Shown here piece after piece: positions 23,531-33,620 of a stretch of DNA of 64,000 nt. This DNA comes from Marsupella aquatica. Lineage: Eukaryota; Marchantiophyta. Numbering within the stretch: the first letter of the stretch is position 1; the number at the start of each line of letters is the position of its first letter. The position numbers and the translations under genes were made by a program. Under the pieces are notes generated by a model. It was not told the origin of the DNA. It worked only from the letters and a program-made list of their open reading frames with translations, and searched no databases. The stretch covers positions 21,824,001-21,888,000 of the forward strand of contig OZ316897.1 of the NCBI GenBank assembly GCA_973895155.1. Direction: 5' to 3'.

Positions 23531-26500
23531 CGGGCTAAGTCTGCACACTGTCCATAAGCAAATGCTATCCAAAAAGGTTTTTGGCATCTGGAATGAAGAC
23601 TCATTGGTTAAGGAAAGAAAAAACCCACCAAGAATTACAAAACATCACAAAACTTGATGTGTTATACCAAGAGTTAACCTTTGTTGATAGATTACCCTAT
23701 TACGTATTATTTAAGATTATACATATATCTTCTTTAATGTTGTACGTACATATGTATCATTCATAAGTTCACTTCTAACCACGGTAAGTTGACAAAAATT
23801 CAGGAACTCTCATTGGCTCCATGTTTGCACAGGTGTTTATATTTTTTCCATCTTGGTTAAACCGTACCTCCAATAAAATTTGCACATCATGCATGTCAAT
23901 CAAGCGTGTGTAAAAAACTTACGCACGCATCTCAAGTGTGTGTAAAAAATTACACATCTCAATCATTTGCGCCTCATTTAAAAATTTGGACCTCATTCCA
24001 AAGTACTTCCAAATATTTGCACAGTCATATTTGAAGTGCTTGAGAAAACTTTGCGTCTGCCTCTTAAACTTGGCCGTTCAAAAACTTTGTAACTTAGAAA
24101 GAAAATAAAAGCACACTCACATCCATTGTTGAGGCTTTTTATTTCCCATTCCTCTTCTACATTTTTGAGGTAAGCTTTTTCTCCTAAAATATTAGGCGTA
24201 ATTTTTGTCATCTCCTCGGTAATGTGAGAAATATAAATCTAGAAAAGTCCACAATTTTTTTTTTTGTTGTATGACAATTTTTTATTTAAGTCTTGAATAA
24301 TAAGATTTATTCAAAAATGAACTAATGATATAACATTTATTTAACTCATAAATGAGGAAAATTAATATTTTAATCAGTCAAATCTGTTCAGATGTTATTT
24401 AAGAACTTTTGAAAAAATTAATTATGAACTATAAAAATATTGGTCACCCCTTCTTCATTGACCAATATGTTTCTTCTTTTTAACAATATATTTTTGTTTT
24501 TGAAGGAAAAACACTCTGCAACATTTGGTATTCCGTAGGCATACTGTTTTACCCGACAATATAAAAAGTGTTCCCCCCCCCCAGTCCCCCCCCCCCCTCT
24601 GAGTGTTTTGAATTTCCTTTATGTACTACTCCTCCTCTTCAGGTCTATATTAATGTTTCAATCTTGCATTGCCAACCCTTTGTTCTATACATCCTAGCTA
24701 GACTCTCTTAGGCAACCAGTTGCGTGGGTTTTCACATTTTCATCTCGACTCCATCAGTGTCGATCAAGTCACAAGTTAAGGTCCATCTGCAGAACTGCAA
24801 GATTCAGGGGAAGGACAAATGATTTTCTATATAAGTAAAATCAAATCTTTCCTTCAATATCGTGAGTGATAAAATGAGACGTTCAATTCAGTCTAGAAAG
24901 AGCGGAATAAATATATGTCCAGTGGACCCTCGATTGGACCAGGTATCTGTGGATGGTAAAAACACTAGTTAATGCTATATGTCTAAGTACAGAAGAAAAC
25001 ATTTTGCAGTACATTTGGGTTGTGCTGGTCCATAGGGGTTTTAGTTCCAAATATACGCAATGGACAAATATGGCAACCTCTACAGTCCTGTCCTGACCTT
25101 TCCCTGAAAAATAACTTTTCTTCCCCATTTGGTTGGCCAGAAAGACCTTCCTGTGCTTATGTGACCCTCGATCTGTCTCACTATACAGTAGGTGCCTTGC
25201 CCTCGCTCTTACCTGCATCAGCCTGCAGCGGTACCTTAGCAGCAGCTGTATGCGGGTCGCGGTACAATCTGCCGTGACTTATCTTAGGAGGGGCTTTCCA
25301 AAGAAATAGCTTAATTAGTGGCTGCATTGGCAGCACTCGCACGTGAAAAAGATTGGAAAATCTTGCCCAAGAAGGCGATAGTCTTGTAGCACATTTTCCC
25401 ATTGGTTTAATTGAAAAATTACTCTTGTCCTCCCTCTCTGATGCACCCCAGCCCTTGGCCTCCCTGATGCAGGGACGTGGAGGAGAGAGAGGGGAGGGAA
25501 AGGAGAGAGGAGAAGAGGGAAAGGGGATATAGGGAGAATAATGAGAAAAGGGAAGAAAAGGAAAAAGAAAAAGAAAAAACCAGATTCTCCCCACTAATTC
25601 CCGGTAAAGTTGTAGCCACCGTGGCTCTTTAGGAAGACATCGCTTTCACAATAAGACTAACCAAAATGAGAACATTTTTGCACTAACAATCACCCATTCA
25701 ACCAAAACAACTTGTACACAAGTTGCACAACAAGACATGACCCCAAACATGATTGCACAGGCACACGTCAACAATAATGACGGCCTCCATGACAGCCTAT
25801 CTGAAACAATATTTGAGTTCCATATCTGAAACAATATTTGAGTTCCATGACTGCAACATGGCCCCCATGACGACCAGGCCACCAACAACAACACAGTTGC
25901 AATGAATAAGCGTGCCAGCTCTCTACAACAGTTTTGTGCCTCACTGACTTTACTTGCCTTGGAGATTTTCACGCTTTGTAGACATGCATACTTTTGCATC
26001 AAGATGAGCAACTTCAATATATATATCTCATGTCACAACATTTCATTTCATAGTTCTACCCCGAGTTTTGATCACCTGTACTTTTTTGCCTCATCTCAAC
26101 TCAAGGGCATTAGACTAGTGTAGTATAATTGACATACATTTTATACTTGTAGGATCAAACTAGCTCCGATCCAGATATTAAGTGTACGAGGACTACTTGC
26201 AAGAAGTTATCTGTCATTGAGACACAAAACACCTATACCCAAGGCGTCGAGCAAGCAGGATCAACAACACTATTGTAATCTACCCCAAAGTTTGTTATTA
26301 GAATTGTTGGTCTTAGATCAAAGATTCAAAGGAGGACAGTAAGAACAATATGCTGAAAGAGTGAAGTGGGTAGCTGTCGTCCAGTGTCTTTAACCGTGTT
26401 TTCCTGGTGGTTGATCTGGGTTACCCCCTGCGAGAAATGGTCACCAGGAGAATGCTATCTCATATATGGATCGAGAGAATGACCAATGGGCTCTTGCCTA

Positions 26501-26857
26501 GCATGGAAGCCCGCGTGCACTGTGTGCTGTTAGCTGACTTTTTCTCTCTATATATCTGGGACAGAGTCGAGATCTAAAGATGATGAGCCACGTCGGGAGA
26601 TAGTACAGTTTACATTAGAAAGTAGTGTGAAGGTGGGTGGACGTCAGTGAAGTTGCGAAGTTCATCATGTTAGTGTAAGCTGGGCGGAGGCAAAGGAAGG
26701 TTTAGGAGAAGATCTTCCATGTGAACATGTATTACAGTGGTCGTCACAGGGTGCTACACTGATATAGGTCAATGTCGAAGCATTTTGTTTAAGGGAAGAG
26801 ACGTTGCGTCGGCTCTGCCAATCCATTGGGTCCACATGGCAACAAGTTTCTGGAGAC
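23531..26857. other. Intergenic stretch with low-complexity tracts
   Basis: No supported gene. It contains two C runs at about 24573-24599, a strongly purine-biased tract at about 25478-25580 that creates a spurious Phe/Ser/Pro-rich minus-strand frame, and a perfect 25-bp tandem pair at 25799-25848. The rest shows nothing recognisable. Confidence 0.4.
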
Positions 26858-26859
26858 TA

Positions 26860-26930
26860 CACTATTCACCGTAATTAGTGTTATGCCGGAATTAGTGTTA
26901 TGTCCAAATTAGTGTTAGTCACACTTATTT
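26860..26930. repeat. Left terminal and subterminal repeats of the pogo-like element
   Basis: After the terminal CACTATTCACCG, AATTAGTGTTA-type motifs occur at about 26873, 26889 and 26905. The third continues as a palindrome-like gtgttagtcacac. The right end mirrors this design. Confidence 0.7.
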
Positions 26931-27237
26931 ATGTGAACTTGGTCTGGAAGCAAAAGTAACACTAATTGGTGTCGGTTTCTAAAATCTTTTTTGAGGTTTT
27001 GTTTTAAATATTTTGTTTAACACACTATAGAGCACCTAGAAGTGAAAGCTCTGTAGTAGTGGAGTCAAAGCTTTGTAGTCGTGGAGTCAGGGCTAGAAGA
27101 TTTGAGGGCTCCGCAACATTTAGTGTCGCGCGCAATAGTTTTTGGAGGTTTTATTTCAAGGTGCGGAGAGCGCTATAGTCGTGGAGGCTAAAGTGGGATC
27201 TTTTTCTAGTCAGTGCACATTGAACCAGCGCTCAGGT

Positions 27238-27353
27238 TGTGCTCATCAATCATGGCAGAGCTACAGTAGCAAGGATACTCTGGCATGCAGTGAATTGCAT
27301 TGTGCTCATCAATCATGGTAGAGCTACAGTAGCGAGGATACTTTGGCATGCAG
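27238..27353. repeat. 63-bp tandem pair
   Basis: tgtgctcatcaatcatgg begins at 27238 and again at 27301; both units continue with agagctacagtagc and ggcatgcagt. It lies in the 5' part of the DNA transposon, upstream of the nested insertion. Confidence 0.8.
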
Positions 27354-27449
27354 TCAAGGGCATTATTGGGAAAGCGTGATCAACTGATATCTCTAGAGTT
27401 GAAAGCGTACATTCTCTTTGGCATCGCTACAGTGAGCTTTGCATCACTA

Positions 27450-28720
27450 AACACGTTGACGGACCAAACGAGAAGTGTGACCACCAAACGAGAAGCCTGT
27501 TCAGTTTTTGCAAAAAATGGTGATACAAAATGAAGTTTTTGGTCAAAATCAACTTTTTGAAAATAATTGGAAAATGGATCAGTTTTTGCATTGCGTCCAT
27601 TGATGTTTTTGGAGCTAAACTAATGATCATGAGATTAAAAATCTGGATGTCATCTTTAGTGAGAGATTAGAGACGAGAATCCTAATATTTGGAAAATCAA
27701 ATTGTGTTAGATAAATTTTTGCAATGGTTTCCAAACTCAAGATTTTGACAAAAATCAGAATTTTTATGATGAGAGAAAGTGCACTCAACTTTTAACATGC
27801 CAAAAGTGATACGATGTATCACATTTTGGATGCAGTGTAGGAATTGGCTAGCGCAACCCCCCCAAATGTTGTTTGACACGATAATGAAAATAATGACAAC
27901 AATTTATAAATTTAAATTCACGCAAAACTCCAAATTTGACTATCATGTCAAGCCAAAGTTTAGGGAGCTACCACGTAGCTGCGTAGTTAAGCCCACAGTC
28001 AGTTACTTTAACTCAGAACTGGTTAAGCTAACTAAGACACATCAATTGTACCCCCGCAATTATGGACCAATATTGTTGCACTGTTAAAACCAGCAAACCG
28101 AATCCCAATCATGATCCATGGATCATGGGTTACTGTCCATACACAAAACTAACCGTTAAAAACATGATCCATTTTTAAACCCATAAAATAATGAGGGGAA
28201 TTCCATCTGTGATCCATGGATCACCAATGTTCTCAAACTTAAAACACTATCCTCAAAAATTGCTTAAAAGTTTTTCTCATCTCTAAAACCTTGAGGGGAA
28301 GCACAATCGTGATACGCAGATCAAAATTCTTGCGGACACAATAAAAATCATCTCAAAAACACATACTTTTACCATAGTAGGATTCTTCTTGGGTTAACTT
28401 GACCACAGTTGGTATCTTTTTGGAATATGCCCTATTGGGTATGCCATGCTTTGAAGTCTAGTTGTTAAGGAATGTAAAATGTGATACTCTGTATCATATT
28501 TTGTATTGCCTCCGTAGAAATTGATGATACAGAATGTCATACTTCTTCATTTTATGACATTCACTAGTCCAAATTTGGGATGTTTTGTTTTTCTGCTTCA
28601 AAATGTTTGATTTTGTAGGAAATCTTGATTTGTATCACGTTGTGTTTTACACTTAGAAAAGATTTGGGGTGGCCCAAACGAGAAGCCTGTCACACTTCTC
28701 GTTTGGTCCGTCAACGTGTT
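27450..28720. mobile_element. Nested 1.27-kb non-autonomous inverted-repeat element
   Basis: acacgttgacggaccaaa...agtgtgac at the left end is the complement of the right end (gtcacacttctcg...ccgtcaacgtgt) over about 30 bp. ACTA flanks both sides (27446-27449 and 28721-28724), a possible 4-bp target duplication. 'aaacgagaagcctgt' follows on the same strand at both ends. The interior has no ORF but holds several short palindromes built on GATAC...GTATC or GATCCATGGATC (about 27808, 28111, 28210, 28481). The superfamily is not assigned. Confidence 0.6.
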
Positions 28721-29208
28721 ACTAGGGAGTGGAGGCTCATTGGCATTGCTGCAGCGTACAGCCCTACAGTGCAAGGTAAGAGGACGTAAACTGGCCCCAT
28801 TCTTTATGATTTAGATATTTTTTATTGCATGAACAAGCAGAATTGTACACTACTCCCTAAATTCACATTTATTCTTGCTCTCTTCCTGGATTCTTTACCT
28901 ACAAGCTCAAACTTTTTACGATTAAGATATTCCTTCTTTAACAAAAAGAACTCACTACCCACAGAATTCAGATTTTATCTTGTTTCTTGCTGGCATTTTG
29001 CTAAAGCTCGCGTCTTCTTAAGATTCAATCCTTGCTAAATTAGTTTTAATCTCATCAAACGCTCCAACCCAATTTCTGATTGAACTTCAATTACTGTAGT
29101 CAGAGTTCTGCATGCATAGAAATAGACCGGTGGGTCCAGAGTGAATTAATTTGCTTTGAATTGTTTTCCACAGAGTTTTAGGGGTTTGATTTATTGGATA
29201 GAGCAAGG

Positions 29209-31167
29209 ATGTTCCAAGGGTCACCCTTGCTTGCAGCTTGGGCAAGAATTCCAGCTGCCAATGACCCATCCACTGGTGAGACTAGCACCGAACCTGTTGT
29301 AGCTACTCCAGCTCCCGCTCCAGAGATGCCACTGCTTGTATTGTCTGTTCGGGATGCACAAAACGTTGCCACCAAGGCCCAACATTTGAAGGTGATCAAT
29401 TGGATGATTGCTGCTGTGCAAGAGAGGGGTACCGAGGAGAAGATCAAGTCCTCTGCTGTGAAACAATTTCCAGATATTTTTAGGCAGAGGTCAAGATCAG
29501 CAAATCTCATGAAGGCAGGGAGGTGGTGGAAGGACCGAGAGAGCATCCTGGAAGAGTACAAAGTGCAAGGATTATCAATTAGCCGGTCAGATGTGGGTGG
29601 AAGGAATAGAATTCAGATGAAGGTACGACCAGGGAGAGGAAGAAAGCGACATCCATGGATTGAATGGTTATACCCCATAGTGAGAGAAGACTTCCAAAGA
29701 CTCAAAAGGGCTGGCCTGAAATTCTCTCCAAGGGTATTGAAATTAGTGGCCAAAAATGCTCTACTGACTAACCCTCATATTCTTTTCAATGCCAGGACTG
29801 TCTTGGGTGACAGTCCTGAACTTCTCATTGATCGCATCACCTCTAGATGGACTTAGACATTTCAGGAGGCCCATAATATTGTGCATAGGTCACAAACAGG
29901 GAAGCTACAGGTCTTTGGAGCAAAACGTGAATTCATTGAACGTGAGGTTGCTTTTCACATGGGAGTCTTATGCAAAGGATTTTGAGATGGCACATTAGAC
30001 GAAAATCTGCAAGAAAATATGGATGAAACTCATTTTCAGATTAACATGGACAATGGCCGTATACTAGGGTTTAGAGGGGATCAAAACGTAAAGTATGCAG
30101 ATGTGGTTTTAGGAGGAGTGGGCATCACCATGGTGGTAAAGGTAACTGGTGGTCCCAGAGGTAAAATTGGTATTCCATTCCTGATTTTTCAGAACACCTT
30201 GTGCAGCTACCCTATCAAAGGCATAAAGTTGCCATTACCAGATGGAGTTTGTTATCGTAGCATAGTGAAAGGTTTCATGAATAGTGTTTGCTTGGTTGAG
30301 TATTACAAGGAACCAAAAGTAAGTTTTGCTGACGTGAGTGGAGGGAAAAAAGTGCAGTGGATGGATAATTATCCAGGTCACAAGATTCTGCCAGCAGCAC
30401 AGGAGGCTTTGCAACGCATCAACACTGAGGTCCGTCGTTTCGCAGACAATGCAACAGATCTGATACAGCCTTGTGACTCTTTTGTGATATCCAAGATCAA
30501 AGATGCCTGGACCCGCCGATGGGAGGAGAAGAAGATGTCCCTAATTCGTGACAACCGGTGGCAAGGAGATGGTAGGGTAGGGACTAGTGGAGCATTGAAA
30601 AATCCAGGTAAATGGTTTTTTCTTCAGCTGGCAGCTGATGCAGTGAGAGATGTGAATAGTATGGTCGATAAACATTATGGTATCAGCTATGCTCAAAGGC
30701 AATGATTTGGACAGGCCTTTCCTTGAACCTGGAAGGAGTTTGGACTGAGCAACAGCTCACTCCCGACTTATAGAGAATTATTGTCAAGTTTAATTCGAGG
30801 CACTTTTGAAGCAGCAGTCAATGGACAACCACAACCCCTTGCTGTTGATGACCCTCCTTGTGTTCCAAATGATCAGCCAGAGGAAGGTCAGGGCTATGCT
30901 GTTGTAACCAAAGTGAATGCAAGTGAAGCCCAATCTGATACTAGTGATGAATTGTGTGCCCAATCAGATACCAGTGCTAGTGATTTTGAGAATTCTGGTG
31001 ATGAAAGTGATTCATTGGAAGATTCTCACAATGAAAGTGATTTTGAGATTGCAGACAATGGGCCCATTGATAATGCTGTTGACATTGCTGTAGAGCCCAC
31101 TCCTACGGCTCCTTTTGCACAAGGACATCTAAGCTCCCGGTTTCGTAGACTTGCTGGAATGATTTAA
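29209..31167 (+). pseudogene. pogo/Tigger-like DDD transposase, four premature stops
   Basis: A single frame from ATG 29209 (MFQGSPLLAAW) runs about 652 codons, interrupted by TAG 29854-29856, TGA 29983-29985, TGA 30703-30705 and TGA 30724-30726. The N-terminal third has a helix-turn-helix-like segment and a CENP-B-type block ending NIVHRSQTGKLQ. The catalytic core shows MDETHF (Asp about residue 272), VQWMDNYPGHK (Asp 386) and LIQPCDSFVISKIKDAW (Asp 423), a DD-36-D layout proper to the IS630/Tc1/pogo superfamily. FRGDQNVKYADVV and KNPGKWFFLQLAADAVRDVN are further family signatures. The C-terminus is acidic (Asp/Ser/Glu-rich, about 30900-31090). A fully active copy would cut at the TIRs and insert at TA. 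All four stops are one C-to-T step from Gln or Arg codons, so this copy is decayed. Confidence 0.8.
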
Positions 31168-31695
31168 TTTTTTGATAGATAGACTATGAATACTGTAGCG
31201 GCTAGCAAGTGGGAAGTGTTCCACAATTTTGTCAGGAGCAATTTAATTCCCAATCATTAGAGGAATAAAATATTGTGAACAGTTTAGGGGCCAGCTCTTT
31301 GGAAGCATTCCAAAATTTTGTTGCATGCAATTTTGAAAAATAAAAGATAAGGACGATTAAAAAATGGTATCTATTGTACTTTAGATTGCACTAAAGTGAA
31401 TGCTCGTTCATTTTGACTTGGTAAATGTGCTGTTTCTATATGGAATCTAAAAGTATGTACACTATAAAAAATGTTCACCAAGTAAAATAAACAATACATG
31501 GACAAGTGTCGACCTGCTAGAGTTCAACAATGGGCCATTTTATTCAATTTGAGGGCCATTTTATTCAATTTGAGAGTACACTGGCACAACAGGTACCAAC
31601 ATCTGTTTTAGGGAATTGTACAAAATGAAAGACTTCTTAATTTTGTACTATACAAAATTTTAAATGTTGGCTCAGATATCATGTTGTCAGTGATT

Positions 31696-32517
31696 CTATT
31701 TCCAGCAATTATCCTTTCGCTTACGGATCTTCACCAATTTGGCCTCAATGTCATCCTCCTTGTTCCTGATATCTCTTTCCACGTCTTTGGCCCATTGAGC
31801 TAACAATTTCTTTGCACTCAATGTGTAAGGCTCTGCATCAACGATACTATGCCTTTCCATGCATTTGGAAAGCCAACTGTAACTGACGATCGTAACTGAA
31901 TTGCACCACTGTCCTGGGTCCCGAAAATGATTCTGAACATGAAACCAATCACACGCAAAAATATGTGTGACACTTGGGCCCATTTCCCTCTGCACTTGTC
32001 CTCCGTAATCCTCAAATTGAGACATGAAAGTTTTAAATTGGACGGGTGGCATTGAGTCTGTCACAAAGTAAGCCCGGGTATCAAAGGTTTGGAAAATCGT
32101 AGTTCTTACACCTGGTGGCAATGGCAGTGTGAGGCTCCAATACCCATCTGCTGGCCTAAGGCAAAATTTGTGCGTATCCACCAATTGTTGAGCATCCCAG
32201 CAAGCTCCAACCCAATCCCAACTCACCATCACAATCTGATGTATGAACCTACGGACAGAAATGTGCAGGGCTGCCACAAGTTTCTCCACTTCATACCAAT
32301 CATGTGCAATAAAATGGGTGTTGTGAATGCTTGGGAGGTGTGTTTGTTCACCACCCCCTCCCAGAAATTTGAGCTCCAATTTCTTCCTTGCCCTTTCTTC
32401 TATCCCTCCATAGAAGGTGCAAGCACACACTGAAGCAAAAATTACACACTGCTCGGACTCATCCATGGGATGCACATTCTTCCCGAACAAGTTCATTGCC
32501 AAGAAAGCAGCAGACAT
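31696..32517 (-). CDS. Tandem BRCT-domain protein encoded inside the DNA transposon
   Basis: An uninterrupted 273-residue frame starting ATG at 32517. BRCT repeat A is about residues 8-120: NTHFIAHDW in the centre and IVMVSWDWVGACWDAQQLVD, with the invariant Trp, near its end. Repeat B is about residues 140-232: FEDYGGQV, VTHIFACDW, then VTIVSYSWLSKCMERHSIVD and EPYTL. A charged tail follows (KDVERDIRNKEDD, KIRKRKDN). BRCT pairs bind phosphopeptides or partner proteins in DNA repair, and the DNA ligase IV and mediator families have similar tandem layouts. There is no ligase or other enzyme domain. The gene converges on the transposase and lies wholly between the TIRs, with its promoter side towards the right TIR. 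Roles in repair-factor recruitment or as a captured host gene are inference. Unlike the transposase, it has no stops. Confidence 0.65.
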   Translation of the reverse strand: MSAAFLAMNLFGKNVHPMDESEQCVIFASVCACTFYGGIEERARKKLELKFLGGGGEQTHLPSIHNTHFIAHDWYEVEKLVAALHISVRRFIHQIVMVSWDWVGACWDAQQLVDTHKFCLRPADGYWSLTLPLPPGVRTTIFQTFDTRAYFVTDSMPPVQFKTFMSQFEDYGGQVQREMGPSVTHIFACDWFHVQNHFRDPGQWCNSVTIVSYSWLSKCMERHSIVDAEPYTLSAKKLLAQWAKDVERDIRNKEDDIEAKLVKIRKRKDNCWK

Positions 32518-32544
32518 CTTTTTTGTCTAAATTCTGAGTTGTCT

Positions 32545-32665
32545 GTTCAGTGAGGTCAATTTTCTGAAGCCAACAATCGATTTATGAAGTCAGCAATTTC
32601 TAAAGCCAACAATCAATTTCTGAAGCCAACAATTTCTAAAGCCAACAATCAATTGATCTAGGCAC
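32545..32665. repeat. Short tandem repeats upstream of the BRCT gene
   Basis: Variants of 'tctgaagccaacaat' and 'tctaaagccaacaatcaat' recur about five times just upstream (on the minus strand) of the BRCT start codon, in what would be its 5' leader or promoter. Confidence 0.65.
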
Positions 32666-33174
32666 TGATCAATTTCTACTCAGGTTTCTCAAAGCAGAGA
32701 TTGATTACACGTATAAGATGCAAATTAGATTACACGTATTACTTCAATTTATCAATTTCTACTCTGTGAGAGTTCTCCAAGCAAAGACTGATTACACGTA
32801 CTAATCCAATGAACTTTGCAGTAGTAGGAGCAACAATGACCCAAATGGATTCCAATAGCTGCAGAGGTAGCAACTCACAATTCAAGCTAGCAACTTCAAC
32901 TTCACAGCAGGTGCAACTGTTCAGCACCGCAATAGCAACTCACGTTCAACAGCACAATAGCACCAGCAATCAACTTGGCAGTAGGACTACAAGGATCGAT
33001 CAATGAGCACCAATATCAACCAAGCAGCAACGATCCACTTCTAGCAGCATCAATGTTAGACTGAATGAGAGTGACGGCTGAACACCCTAACAAAGAGCCT
33101 GTGATGAGAGGCCTGGATGCCAAGAATATTTGAAATCCCGTCATTTTGGCGTCGCGCAATACGACCCAAAAACT

Positions 33175-33322
33175 CACGTGAATTAGTGTTACGTAACACT
33201 ATTTGCCATGCGCGTAATTAGTGTTTACTTGGAATTAGTGTGACTAACACTAATTCGCGAGTAGACCCTGAAAACAGGCGCTCTCAAATTAGTGTTACTC
33301 ACACTAATTACGGTGAACAGTG
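33175..33322. repeat. Right terminal and subterminal repeats of the pogo-like element
   Basis: Contains gaattagtgttacgtaacac, gtaattagtgtttac, ggaattagtgtgactaacac and aaattagtgttactcacac, then the terminal cggtgaacagtg. The motifs occur in both orientations and form small palindromes such as tgttacgtaaca. Confidence 0.7.
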
Positions 33323-33520
33323 TAGCTTCTGGGCATGTTGATTAGTGATTACCTTGTTCACATTGCGCCATGACGTTGAAGCGTGTCACTAGAGTAGCAG
33401 ACCGAAGACAAATGAATGAAAAAGAGGTGTATATAACTACGTTAGACTTGCTGATGAACGTGGCTCGAGGCTTGCGCTCAAAAGTATGTCGAGTGAAGTC
33501 TGGGATTTGGGGATGCGCAC

Positions 33521-33620
33521 TGGAAATGTCGATGAGGATGCGTGTTGGAAATGTCGATGAGGATGCGCGTTGGAAATGTCGATGAGGATGCGCGCTGGAA
33601 ATGTCGATGAGGATGCGCGC
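33521..33620. repeat. 25-bp tandem repeat, four units
   Basis: tggaaatgtcgatgaggatg begins at 33521, 33546, 33571 and 33596, each followed by cgygy. It lies 200 bp outside the right end of the DNA transposon. The frames through it on both strands are repeat artefacts. Confidence 0.9.

Larger units (their letters stand above)
26860..33322. mobile_element. pogo/Tigger-like DNA transposon carrying transposase and BRCT genes
   Basis: The ends are inverted: CACTATTCACCG...AATTAGTGT on the left, and its complement with one mismatch in about 22 bp on the right (33301-33322). TA dinucleotides sit immediately outside at 26858-26859 and 33323-33324, as expected for Tc1/mariner/pogo insertion. Inside each end are several copies of AATTAGTGT in both orientations, plausible transposase-binding sites. 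The 6.46-kb body holds a plus-strand DDD transposase (29209-31167), a convergent minus-strand BRCT gene (31696-32517) and a nested element (27450-28720). Border and family assignments follow from direct sequence comparison plus family knowledge. Confidence 0.75.

Noticed and set aside
25181-25619. Phe/Ser/Pro-rich minus-strand frames
   Set aside because: Produced by a purine-rich low-complexity tract (about 25478-25580).
33521-33620. CRISPR-like regularly spaced repeats
   Set aside because: Four directly abutting 25-bp units without spacers in a plant genome; an ordinary minisatellite.
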